NCBI RefSeq assembly: GCF_900129615.1
Contig: NZ_FQWI01000003.1
Span: 434,001 to 498,000 of the forward strand
Length of the DNA stretch: 64,000 bases
Reading direction: 5' to 3'
DNA from: Pectobacterium carotovorum
GTDB lineage: Bacteria; Pseudomonadota; Gammaproteobacteria; Enterobacterales; Enterobacteriaceae
The notes under the pieces were generated by a model, which saw nothing but the letters and a program-made list of their open reading frames with translations, made no database searches and was not told the origin of the DNA. A program made the translations under genes and the position numbers. Within the stretch, counting starts at the first letter, position 1, and the number at the start of each line of letters is the position of its first letter. This document shows positions 1 through 7,720 of the stretch, piece by piece.

Positions 1-1
1 G

Positions 2-538
2 CTGAAGCTGACTGGCCCTGCTGCCCAGCAGGAAAATATGGAGCAACTGTGGGAAACGGTGCGCACCGTGGCAGGGGAAAATACCATCTTCGAAGGAACC
101 GAGGGATTACCTGCACAGCTGGCACGACGTCTTGCCGAGCGTGATATGACGCTGGCAGTGAGTGAACACTTCACGGCAGGATTGCTCAACTGGCAGCTCC
201 AGTCGGCGAACGTTCCGCTGGTGGGTGGAGAACTGCTGGCAAACGTTGAGGATGTCAGCCTGTCTGGGCTAGCGGATTATGCTCACCATCTGGCGGAGCG
301 TCAGGGGGCGTCATTAGCGCTGGTTGTCGGGAACCGAAACGATGCGGAGCTGTCATTAGCGCTGCATACGCCGGAAGGATCTTTTGCCCAAACGATACAG
401 TTCAACGTACAGCGCTACAGCCTGAAAACCCATCAGGAAGTCGTTGCGATGCTGGCGATGAACATGCTGCGCCGCTGGCTAAATGGCTGGTCCGTCTATG
501 GTGGCCATGGTTGGATAACGGTGTTGAAGACGTTGTAG
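2..538 (+). CDS. yfaY: CinA-family protein YfaY, C-terminal part (5' truncated by window)
   Basis: The reading frame is open from base 2, so the start lies outside the window; about 178 codons remain of a family usually near 400 residues. The visible part is the CinA C-terminal (PncC-like amidohydrolase) domain, which in active members removes the amide of nicotinamide mononucleotide in pyridine-nucleotide recycling. Active enzymes carry an AESCTGG motif with a catalytic serine. Here the equivalent stretch reads SEHFTAG, so the nucleophile appears lost, as in the E. coli YfaY paralogue. I therefore infer a non-deamidating protein whose real role is unknown. It is followed by a long non-coding repeat. 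Family assignment is fairly sure, the symbol less so. Confidence 0.75.
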   Translation: MKLTGPAAQQENMEQLWETVRTVAGENTIFEGTEGLPAQLARRLAERDMTLAVSEHFTAGLLNWQLQSANVPLVGGELLANVEDVSLSGLADYAHHLAERQGASLALVVGNRNDAELSLALHTPEGSFAQTIQFNVQRYSLKTHQEVVAMLAMNMLRRWLNGWSVYGGHGWITVLKTL

Positions 539-554
539 TCGGCGGGGGGATCTA

Positions 555-880
555 AGACTGCCTCTGAGTCGTATTTTTATGTCACTGTTGAGGCTGTTTC
601 GTGCGCGATGATACCGTCATTTTCATGCTACTTCATAGCACGCGCCCGACACGGGGCGTCTCAAGCGCCGCTCGCCCCGTGACCCCAGGCTTTTTGGCGT
701 GAATTATGCCGCTACGCGGTGCCTTCGGCGATCGTTCCCGCTTGTCGAGCCGCCAGTGACGCGTTCCCGACGCGGCACTGGCTTTCGCGGCGTCCATGCC
801 GCTCACTCGGCGGTAACGCTCACCTCAGCGCAATTTTTACGCCGGGTTAGCACGCCCGCAACTATCACAGCAATTCAGCA
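555..880 (+). repeat. Dispersed non-coding repeat, copy 1 (inverted partner at 6.5-6.9 kb)
   Basis: This fills most of the 433-bp gap between the CinA-type gene and the cnoX terminator. Read on the plus strand it aligns over most of its length with the reverse complement of 6545-6925. Shared exact blocks include TTATGCCGCTACGCGGTGCC (704-723), GCACGCGCCCGAC, GCCAGTGACGCGTT and CGACGCGGCAC. The small open frame inside it (699-899) is not conserved in the partner copy and is not taken as a gene. Ends are approximate. Confidence 0.8.
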
Positions 881-928
881 TAAAATGATAAGACGATAAA
901 AAAGCAACGCTAATGCTTGCCTGAAAAT

Positions 929-961
929 AAAAAGGCCAGAATCAACGTTCTGGCTTTTTTC
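929..961 (-). terminator. Rho-independent terminator of cnoX (probably bidirectional)
   Basis: GCCAGAA and TTCTGGC pair around a short loop. The stem is flanked by A and T runs on both sides, and it lies about 10 bp after the cnoX stop codon. Confidence 0.8.
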
Positions 962-971
962 ACAAGATAAA

Positions 972-1832
972 TCAATATAATAACGAATAGAGCTGGCGGC
1001 GGTAGCGGGCGGCGAGGGCGTCGCTGGTGCCGAGGGCGGCCATGATGTCCATCAGCGTTTTACGTGCGCTGCCGTTAGCAACGGCCAGATCTTTCTTCAG
1101 GAAGCCCATCAGCAGTTCAAGCGCTTCTTCGTTACGGCCGACCTGATGCAGTTGCAGAGCCAGCTGTACCGCGAGATCCGCATTTTGCGGATCGGCGTCC
1201 AATTGCTGCTGTAGATGCTGAATTTCTGGCGTGTCTGCCGCCTGTTTCAGCAATTCAATCTGAGCCACGAGGCTATGGTAGCGCGTGTCTCGATCTTGCA
1301 AAGGAATTGTGGCCAACACGGCTTCAGCATCTTCACTGCGTTTAATTTGAATCTGCACTTCCGCCAGCATCAGACCGATGTCACTGCGCTGCTGGCTGAG
1401 TTGCCAGGCGTCTTTCAGCAGTTGCATTGCTTCCGGCAGTTTGTCTTCCTGAATCAGCTGCTGTGCCTGTGCCACTTTCAGCTCTTCTTCTTTCGGCAGC
1501 GCGCGTTTCAGCAATTCACGAATCGCTTCTTCCGGCTGTGGCCCCTGAAAACCATCCAGCGGCTGCCCGTCTTTAAACAGATAAACGGTTGGGATTGATC
1601 GCAGGCCAAATTGAGCGGCGACGCGCTGCTCGGCATCACAGTCAACCTTCGCCAGAACGAACTGTCCTGCGTATTCCTGCGCCAGCTTGTCCAGCACCGG
1701 TTCCAGCTCCAGGCAGTGCTGGCTACGCCCCGACCAGAAGTAAAACAGGACTGGCAGTGTCGTGGAGTGTTCCAACACCTGATGCAGGTTGGATTCATTG
1801 ACGTCAACGATAGTCGCTTGTTGTTCTAACAT
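972..1832 (-). CDS. cnoX: Chaperedoxin CnoX (YbbN), thioredoxin fold plus TPR region
   Basis: This 286-residue protein has an N-terminal thioredoxin domain (about 1-110) followed by a helical, TPR-like region rich in Leu, Gln and Ala (about 120-286). The usual CGPC active site is replaced by SQHC at residues 37-40, as in E. coli CnoX/YbbN, so only the second cysteine remains. E. coli CnoX is a holdase that works with GroEL and DnaK and forms mixed disulfides with clients under HOCl stress. The SQHC site and the length near 285 make orthology very likely. Its neighbour ybbO is on the same strand, 110 bp upstream in transcription order, as in E. coli. A terminator follows it. Confidence 0.93.
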   Translation of the reverse strand: MLEQQATIVDVNESNLHQVLEHSTTLPVLFYFWSGRSQHCLELEPVLDKLAQEYAGQFVLAKVDCDAEQRVAAQFGLRSIPTVYLFKDGQPLDGFQGPQPEEAIRELLKRALPKEEELKVAQAQQLIQEDKLPEAMQLLKDAWQLSQQRSDIGLMLAEVQIQIKRSEDAEAVLATIPLQDRDTRYHSLVAQIELLKQAADTPEIQHLQQQLDADPQNADLAVQLALQLHQVGRNEEALELLMGFLKKDLAVANGSARKTLMDIMAALGTSDALAARYRRQLYSLLY

Positions 1833-1942
1833 GAGTAGTCTCTCTTACTTCTTGAATTCATTTGACTCTTAGATGGGGCCTGTCGGAGTCACTTACAAGC
1901 CTTGTGCAGAGGTGAGTGCGCAATCCGTCACCTTCTGCGACC

Positions 1943-2713
1943 TTATCCTCGTAATACCTTATCCAGAAGACACCCCGGTAGCAAACGACGCAGCCAGGTT
2001 AAGGCGTGAGCTACCAGCGTCACGGGATAGCGTAATTTTGGCCGTGAACTTTCCAGCGCATGGTGGAGCTTCGGCAAGATCGCTTCTGGCGGCAGCGTGA
2101 AGCGTTTAGCGATGCCGGGGTTGGTGACCGGTTTGTCCGTCTGCGTCTGTGCCACGTTATTGGTAAAGCGCGTACTGATCGGGCCGGGCTCGATCAGGCT
2201 GACGTGCAAGCCGCTGCCGTGGAGCTCCATACGCAACGCATCTGACCAGGCTTCCAGCGCATATTTGCTGGCGGCATACGCCCCGCGACCCGGTGTAGAC
2301 ACTAGCCCCAGTACGGAACTGGTCTGGATGATGCGGCCTTCACCATGTGGCAGCATCGCGGGCAATAGCAGTTGGGTGAGCTGGTGCGTGCCGAACAGGT
2401 TGCTGGAAAACTGCTGTTCAAGCTGCTGGCGCGAAATGGTATTCAACGGGCCATACAGGCCATATCCGGCGTTATTAAACAAACCGTACAGTCGATTATC
2501 GGCCAGTCTGATCACCTCCGCCGCAGCCTGTTCCACGCTGGTGCTGTCATCCAGATCGAGCGTAATTGCCTCCAGACCCAGTTCAGTCAGACGAGCGACA
2601 TCCTCTGCGCGGCGGCAGGACGCAATCACGCGATAGCCGCGTTTTTGCAGATCCTGAGCGGCAATCAGGCCAATGCCGCTGGAGCAACCCGTAATGAAGA
2701 CCGTTTTTTGCAT
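1943..2713 (-). CDS. ybbO: Short-chain dehydrogenase/reductase YbbO
   Basis: The 256-residue protein is a classical SDR. The nucleotide-binding motif TGCSSGIG is at residues 8-15, NNAGYG lies in the middle, and the catalytic Ser and YAASK motif come after that. The C-terminal third (KLRYPVTLVAHALTWLRRLLPG) resembles the tail of aldehyde- or steroid-type SDRs. E. coli YbbO is reported as an NADP-dependent aldehyde reductase; that activity is inferred here by orthology. It starts 28 bp after the tesA stop on the same strand, so tesA-ybbO-cnoX probably form a transcription unit, the same order as in E. coli. Confidence 0.9.
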   Translation of the reverse strand: MQKTVFITGCSSGIGLIAAQDLQKRGYRVIASCRRAEDVARLTELGLEAITLDLDDSTSVEQAAAEVIRLADNRLYGLFNNAGYGLYGPLNTISRQQLEQQFSSNLFGTHQLTQLLLPAMLPHGEGRIIQTSSVLGLVSTPGRGAYAASKYALEAWSDALRMELHGSGLHVSLIEPGPISTRFTNNVAQTQTDKPVTNPGIAKRFTLPPEAILPKLHHALESSRPKLRYPVTLVAHALTWLRRLLPGCLLDKVLRG

Positions 2714-2741
2714 AACTTTACCTAATTCAAAAGCCTATTTA

Positions 2742-3425
2742 TTAAGACTCATGGTTAACTAAGGGTTCCAGCTGCTTCGCCATCCAGTCTGCGATAAACG
2801 GTTGGGCATCCCGGGTTGGATGGATGCCATCTTCCATCATCCACTCCGGTTTAAGATACACCTGCTCCATAAAGAAAGGCAGCAGAGGAAGCGCAAACTG
2901 CTCCGCGAGTTTGGGGTAGATATTGCTGAATGACTCGGTGTAGCGGCGGCCATAGTTGGTCGGCAAACGAACCTGCATGAGCAACGGTTGGGCATTATCC
3001 TGTTTGACCAGCGTGATGATTTTCGCCAGATCCTGCTCTATGTTGGCTGCTGGAAATCCCCGAAGACCGTCATTGCCGCCCAGTTCAATCAACACCCAAC
3101 GCGGCTGATGCTGTTTCAGCAGGGCAGGAAGACGCGCTAGCGCTTGTGCGGTGGTGTCTCCACTAATGCTGGCGTTAACCACCGCGACGCCTTTTTTCTG
3201 CGTCTGCCACTGCGTGTTCAATAGCGTTGGCCACGCGTTAGCGATCGGCATTTGATAGCCCGCACTGAGGCTATCGCCCAGAATTAATAATGTGTCAGCG
3301 GCGAAAGCGCGTACGCTGCATAATCCCAGAAGCAAAAGGACGAAAACATGTTTGCGAAGACCAGCCCAGCGAGTGCTACGCCAAGCAAAACTGCGCACGT
3401 AGAAAACATTCTTGAAGTTCATCAT
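2742..3425 (-). CDS. tesA: Periplasmic thioesterase I / protease I / lysophospholipase L1
   Basis: This is an SGNH hydrolase with LILGDSLSAG (nucleophile Ser about 52), GGND, and the C-terminal DGIHP carrying the Asp-His pair. TesA hydrolyses acyl-CoAs, lysophospholipids and some esters in the periplasm. I start at the MMNF methionine as in E. coli, giving 227 residues; a frame open four codons further upstream is not needed. The signal region is longer than in E. coli (about 43 residues before ADTLLILG), with an Arg-rich stretch and then a hydrophobic core, ending at a likely Ala-X-Ala cleavage site. Its 5' end overlaps the divergent ybbA gene by 78 bp. Confidence 0.93.
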   Translation of the reverse strand: MMNFKNVFYVRSFAWRSTRWAGLRKHVFVLLLLGLCSVRAFAADTLLILGDSLSAGYQMPIANAWPTLLNTQWQTQKKGVAVVNASISGDTTAQALARLPALLKQHQPRWVLIELGGNDGLRGFPAANIEQDLAKIITLVKQDNAQPLLMQVRLPTNYGRRYTESFSNIYPKLAEQFALPLLPFFMEQVYLKPEWMMEDGIHPTRDAQPFIADWMAKQLEPLVNHES

Positions 3426-4079
3426 CTTAGTAAGCACGTTGGTCAGGGAGAAAATCGGCTTTCCATCCTTACCGGAGTTGAGCTCATTGTCAAACCTGCG
3501 CAGACAATTGCCCTGATTGGTGAATCCGGTTCGGGGAAATCGACGTTACTGGGGATTCTGGCTGGTCTGGATGATGGCACCGAAGGTGACGTTAGCCTGA
3601 TGGGCAAATCGCTGAGCGCACTGGATGAAGAAGGCCGTGCGGCGCTGCGTGCCCAGCATGTCGGTTTCGTCTTCCAGTCTTTCATGTTGGTGCCGACGCT
3701 GAATGCGCTGGAGAACGTGCAATTACCTGCGTTGCTGCGTGGCGAAAGCGACAGCCACAGTCGTGGACAGGCCGAGCAGCTTTTACAGCAGCTCGGGTTG
3801 GGTGAGCGCTTACATCATCTTCCCGCTCAGCTTTCCGGCGGTGAACAGCAGCGTGTGGCGCTGGCTCGCGCGTTCAGCGGTCGTCCTAACGTCTTGTTTG
3901 CCGATGAACCTACTGGGAATCTGGATCGTAAAACCGGTGAGCGCATTGTTGATCTGCTGTTTTCCCTCAATCGCGATTATGCCACCACGCTGATTCTGGT
4001 GACGCACGATGAGCAACTGGCGGCCCGCTGCGAGCGACGCCTGCGGTTAGTCGACGGCAAGCTGCGGGAGGACGCATGA
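3348..4079 (+). CDS. ybbA: ABC transporter ATP-binding protein YbbA
   Basis: This is a 243-residue LolD/MacB-type ATPase. Walker A is GESGSGKST (58-66), the signature is LSGGEQQRVALARA, and Walker B is LFADEPTGNLD. It pairs with the membrane protein YbbP, whose start overlaps its stop by 4 bp. The family acts on lipid or protein substrates at the inner membrane; the YbbAP substrate is not settled. The only ATG that fits is at 3348, which adds about 15 residues compared with E. coli and places the start inside the opposite-strand tesA signal-peptide codons. A non-AUG start closer to ENILEVHHL cannot be excluded. Confidence 0.92.
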   Translation: MFAKTSPASATPSKTAHVENILEVHHLSKHVGQGENRLSILTGVELIVKPAQTIALIGESGSGKSTLLGILAGLDDGTEGDVSLMGKSLSALDEEGRAALRAQHVGFVFQSFMLVPTLNALENVQLPALLRGESDSHSRGQAEQLLQQLGLGERLHHLPAQLSGGEQQRVALARAFSGRPNVLFADEPTGNLDRKTGERIVDLLFSLNRDYATTLILVTHDEQLAARCERRLRLVDGKLREDA

Positions 4080-6505
4080 TCTGGCGATGGTTCTGGCGCG
4101 AATGGCGCTCTCCTTCCTTATTGATTGTCTGGCTGGCGTTAACGCTGGCCGTGGCCTGTGTGCTGGCGCTGGGTACGATTAGCGACCGGATGGAAAAAGG
4201 ACTCAGCCAGCAGAGCCGTGATTTTCTGGCGGGCGACCGCGTGCTGCGTGCGTCGCGGCCCGTCACGGAAGACTGGCTTTTGGACGCGCAGCAGCGCGGA
4301 CTGACGCTCAGCCGACAAATTTCCTTTATGACCATGACGTTCGCGGGCGATACGCCGCAGCTGGCGCAGGTTAAAGCGACCGACCAGCGCTATCCGCTGT
4401 ACGGCAATTTGCAGACGCGCCCTGAAGGGCTGCATGCGGAAGCGGGAACGGTGCTGGTGGCCCCGCGCCTGCTGGCGTTGCTTGGGCTGAAAGTCGGTGA
4501 CATGCTGGATGTCGGCGATACCTCACTGCGTATCAGCGGCGAACTGATTCAGGAACCAGATTCCGGCTTTAATCCGTTTGAGACCGCGCCGCGTATTTTG
4601 ATGAATCTGGATGATGTCGAGAAAACGGGGGCGATTCAGCCGGGGGGCCGTATTACCTGGCGCTACATGTTTTCTGGCAATGAGAAGCAAATTAGCGAAT
4701 TTAGCAACTTCATCAAGCCACAGCTCAAGCCCGATCAGCGCTGGTATGGCATGGAAGATTCTGAAGGTGCGCTGAGCCAGTCGTTAAAGCGGTCGCAGCA
4801 GTTCTTGTTGCTGTCGGCGCTGCTGACGCTGCTGTTGTCTATTGCTGCGGTCGCGGTGGCGATGGGGCACTACTGCCGCAGTCGCTATGATTTGGTCGCC
4901 ATTCTGAAAACGCTGGGAGCAGGCAAACAAGCGCTGAGGCGGTTAATTATCGGGCAGTGGCTTTCCGTGCTAGGTCTGGCGGCGGTTTGCGGTAGCGTGC
5001 TCGGCCTTGGGTTTGAGGCGCTGCTGATGAAAATGCTGGCTCCGGTGCTGCCCGCCGCATTGCCTGCATCCGGGCTGTGGCCGTGGGTATGGGCGCTGGG
5101 ATCGCTGGTGCTGATCTCGCTGCTGGTTGGGCTGCGTCCGTATCGACTGCTGCTGGCGACACAGCCGCTGCGCGTGTTACGACAGGATGTGGTGGCGAAC
5201 GTGTGGCCGCTACGCTATTACCTGCCGATTGTCCTGATTATTGTCGTCGGGCTGCTGGCGGTGTTGTCCGGTGGCGGCGTGCTGCTGTGGTCGCTGCTCG
5301 GCGGCGTGGCGGTATTGTCGCTACTGCTGGGTGTTATTGGCTGGGGCGGTCTGCTGCTGTTACGGCGTCTGACGGTTAAACGTCTAGCGCTGCGTCTGGC
5401 CATTAATCGCCTGCTGCGTCAGCCGTGGTCGACGCTCAGCCAACTGGCGGCGTTTTCGTTGTCCTTCATGCTATTAGCGCTGCTGCTGGTGATGCGCGGT
5501 GATTTACTGGAACGCTGGCAGCAACAGTTACCGCCGGGCAGCCCGAACTATTTCCTGCTGAATATCACAGCGGAACAGGTGCCGCAGATGAGGGAGTTCC
5601 TTTCTCAGCATGACGTGACGCCAGAGCAGTTCTTCCCGATTATTCGTGCGCGCCTGACGGAGATTAATCAGCAGGTTGCTACGGAAGTGATCCACGAAGA
5701 CGATCCGGGCGGCAACACGGTGAACCGTGAGCTGAATCTGACCTGGATGAACGGAATTCCACAGCACAACGTATTGGTGGAGGGCGAAGCGCCGAAGACG
5801 GGCGAAGTCTCGATGGAAGCGAAAGAAGCCAAAGAGATGGGCATCAAGATTGGCGATACGCTGACCTTCACCGGCGATACACAGCCGTTTAGTGCGACGG
5901 TAACGAGCTTCCGTCAGGTGGATTGGGAAAGCCTGCGTCCGAATTTCTTCTTTATTTTCCCCGTGGGGGCGCTGGATAACCAGCCACAGTCTTGGCTGAC
6001 GAGCTTCCGCTACGATGGCGATGAGAAGATGATTACGCAACTGAACCGCCAGTTCCCGACGGTGAGCGTGCTGGATATCGGCAGTATTCTGCGTCAGGTT
6101 GGGCAGGTTTTACAGCAGGTAAGTCGCGCGCTGGAGATTATGGTCATACTGGTGCTGTTCTGCGGCGTGCTGTTATTACTGGCACAGATTCAGGTCGGGA
6201 TGCGTCAGCGACGGCAGGAGTTGATGGTATACCGCACGCTAGGAGCCGGGTTGCGCCTGCTGCGCACCACGCTGTGGTGTGAATTCGCGGTGCTGGGATT
6301 GGTGGCGGGAACCGCCGCGGCGATTGGCGCAGAATCGGCCCTGTGGCTGTTGCAGCGTAAGGTCTTTAACTTTGCCTGGGAACCGAATATCGGGATGTGG
6401 ATAGCACTTCCGTTAATCGCGGCGTTCCTCCTGTCGCTCTGCGGCGGCTGGCTGGGACTACGGCTCTTGCGCGGTAAAGCGCTATTCCGGCAATTCGCGG
6501 GGTAA
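4076..6505 (+). CDS. ybbP: ABC transporter permease YbbP (FtsX/MacB-like)
   Basis: This 809-residue inner-membrane protein has an N-terminal membrane anchor (about 16-36) and a first extracytoplasmic domain (about 40-240). A group of hydrophobic segments follows (about 245-480), then a second extracytoplasmic domain (about 490-680). The last three membrane segments carry the FtsX motif (RQELMVYRTLGAG). This duplicated FtsX layout and length match E. coli YbbP (about 804 residues). ATGA coupling to ybbA indicates co-translation. With YbbA it should form an energised complex related to LolCDE and MacB; substrate unknown. A repeat element begins about 40 bp downstream. Confidence 0.93.
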   Translation: MIWRWFWREWRSPSLLIVWLALTLAVACVLALGTISDRMEKGLSQQSRDFLAGDRVLRASRPVTEDWLLDAQQRGLTLSRQISFMTMTFAGDTPQLAQVKATDQRYPLYGNLQTRPEGLHAEAGTVLVAPRLLALLGLKVGDMLDVGDTSLRISGELIQEPDSGFNPFETAPRILMNLDDVEKTGAIQPGGRITWRYMFSGNEKQISEFSNFIKPQLKPDQRWYGMEDSEGALSQSLKRSQQFLLLSALLTLLLSIAAVAVAMGHYCRSRYDLVAILKTLGAGKQALRRLIIGQWLSVLGLAAVCGSVLGLGFEALLMKMLAPVLPAALPASGLWPWVWALGSLVLISLLVGLRPYRLLLATQPLRVLRQDVVANVWPLRYYLPIVLIIVVGLLAVLSGGGVLLWSLLGGVAVLSLLLGVIGWGGLLLLRRLTVKRLALRLAINRLLRQPWSTLSQLAAFSLSFMLLALLLVMRGDLLERWQQQLPPGSPNYFLLNITAEQVPQMREFLSQHDVTPEQFFPIIRARLTEINQQVATEVIHEDDPGGNTVNRELNLTWMNGIPQHNVLVEGEAPKTGEVSMEAKEAKEMGIKIGDTLTFTGDTQPFSATVTSFRQVDWESLRPNFFFIFPVGALDNQPQSWLTSFRYDGDEKMITQLNRQFPTVSVLDIGSILRQVGQVLQQVSRALEIMVILVLFCGVLLLLAQIQVGMRQRRQELMVYRTLGAGLRLLRTTLWCEFAVLGLVAGTAAAIGAESALWLLQRKVFNFAWEPNIGMWIALPLIAAFLLSLCGGWLGLRLLRGKALFRQFAG

Positions 6506-6544
6506 AATTTATATACGGTGCGTTAATCTCTTATACAGAAACGC

Positions 6545-6925
6545 TATGACACGATGGTTTTTAGCATCATCCGGCGTAAAAAATTATGCAGCGGTGGGCA
6601 TGAATGCCGAGTGAGCGACAGGACGTCGCGAAAGCCCGTGCCGCGTCGGACAAAACGTCAAAGACGTTTTGAACAGCACTTGTTGCTGGCCCGCAGGGCG
6701 AACCCCATTTATGGGGTGAGTAAACGCGTCACTGGCAGCTCGATCAGCGGTCATGAACACCGATGGCACCGCGTAGCGGCATAATTTAGCTGGAAAGCCT
6801 GGGTTCGCAGGGCGGCGGCGCCTGAGCGACCTGCGTCGGGCGCGTGCTACGAGGTAGCATGAAATGACAGTATTATGGCGCACGAAACCGTCTCTGAAGC
6901 TACATAACACGAGCCACAGAGACTG
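6545..6925 (-). repeat. Dispersed non-coding repeat, copy 2, carrying an inserted hairpin cassette
   Basis: This fills the 471-bp gap between ybbP and speG. Its reverse complement aligns with 555-880, including GGCACCGCGTAGCGGCATAA at 6765-6784. Compared with copy 1 it has about 74 extra bases (about 6649-6722) containing three inverted repeats: ACCCCATTTATGGGGT, GCCCGCAGGGC and CAAAACGTCAAAGACGTTTTG. A related cassette occurs in the element at 49.7-50.0 kb. No gene is credible here. Confidence 0.82.
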
Positions 6926-6951
6926 TGCGAAAGGGGACGTAAATCGCTTGA

Positions 6952-6968
6952 GGCCAGCGGTGCTGGCC
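6952..6968 (-). terminator. Hairpin after speG
   Basis: A perfect 7-bp stem GGCCAGC/GCTGGCC with a 3-base loop lies 8 bp after the speG stop. The following minus-strand bases are not T-rich, so this is a weak terminator candidate. Confidence 0.5.
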
Positions 6969-6976
6969 TTCTTACC

Positions 6977-7552
6977 TTATTGGCTGATAGAACTTCCCGG
7001 TGCTTCGCCGCCGGTTCCCGTCACGGTTTTGTGCTTCGCCATATATTGATGTTGGAAAATGCACATGCGGATCGTGTTGCGGTATTCACCGTTGATGAAA
7101 AACTCGTGGATCAGTTCGCCTTCAACCTCAAACCCCAGCTTGCTGTAGATATGGATCGCTTTCTTGTTTTCCTTATCCACAATCAAATACAGCTTGTAGA
7201 GATTTAATACCGAGAAGCCGTAATCCATCGCCAGCTTGGCCGCCGCGCTGGCGTAGCCTTTGCCTTGATAGGCGGGATCGATGATGATCTGAAATTCCGC
7301 GCGACGGTGGATATGGTTAATTTCCACCAGCTCAACCAGACCTACCTTAGTTTGCTCATGTTCAATGATGAAGCGGCGCTCGCTTTGGTCATGAATATGC
7401 TTGTCGTACAGATCGCTGAGTTCGACAAAGGCCTCGTAAGGCTCTTCAAACCAATAACGCATCACGCTGGCATTGTTATCCAACTGATGAACAAAAGTGA
7501 GATCGTCTCGCTCCAGCGGTCGTAGCCGAACGGAATTGCTCGTACCGGACAT
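6977..7552 (-). CDS. speG: Spermidine N1-acetyltransferase SpeG
   Basis: A 191-residue GNAT acetyltransferase that uses acetyl-CoA to acetylate spermidine or spermine and so limits polyamine toxicity in the cytoplasm. Family signatures are [10 protein letters not shown] at the start, [17 protein letters not shown] (substrate region), the acetyl-CoA loop [14 protein letters not shown] and [20 protein letters not shown]. These are close to E. coli SpeG throughout, and only the last 15 residues diverge. It is monocistronic, between a repeat on one side and the receptor terminator on the other. Confidence 0.95.
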   Translation of the reverse strand: MSGTSNSVRLRPLERDDLTFVHQLDNNASVMRYWFEEPYEAFVELSDLYDKHIHDQSERRFIIEHEQTKVGLVELVEINHIHRRAEFQIIIDPAYQGKGYASAAAKLAMDYGFSVLNLYKLYLIVDKENKKAIHIYSKLGFEVEGELIHEFFINGEYRNTIRMCIFQHQYMAKHKTVTGTGGEAPGSSISQ

Positions 7553-7682
7553 AGTGAATCCTTAATTGATTAGATAAACGTGAAACGGCATTGCCGGCGT
7601 CACGCTGGCATGGATATGCCAACGCTAGTATAGCGGCGGGGAGGCGGGTGCTGAACTCCCAATGTGGAATGGCAAGTAGCAA

Positions 7683-7713
7683 AATGCCCCGTATCAGTGA
7701 GACACGGGGGCTA
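7683..7713 (-). terminator. Terminator of the receptor operon
   Basis: On the minus strand GCCCCCGTGTC pairs with GATACGGGGC and is followed by ATTTTGC. It lies just after the receptor stop codon at 7721. Confidence 0.75.
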
Positions 7714-7720
7714 AAACGCA

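Noticed and set aside
699-899. 66-codon open frame after the CinA-type gene
   Set aside because: It lies fully inside the dispersed repeat and is not kept in the inverted copy at 6.5-6.9 kb.
6554-6784. 76-codon open frame after ybbP
   Set aside because: It lies in the second repeat copy, has no ribosome site and is not shared with copy 1.
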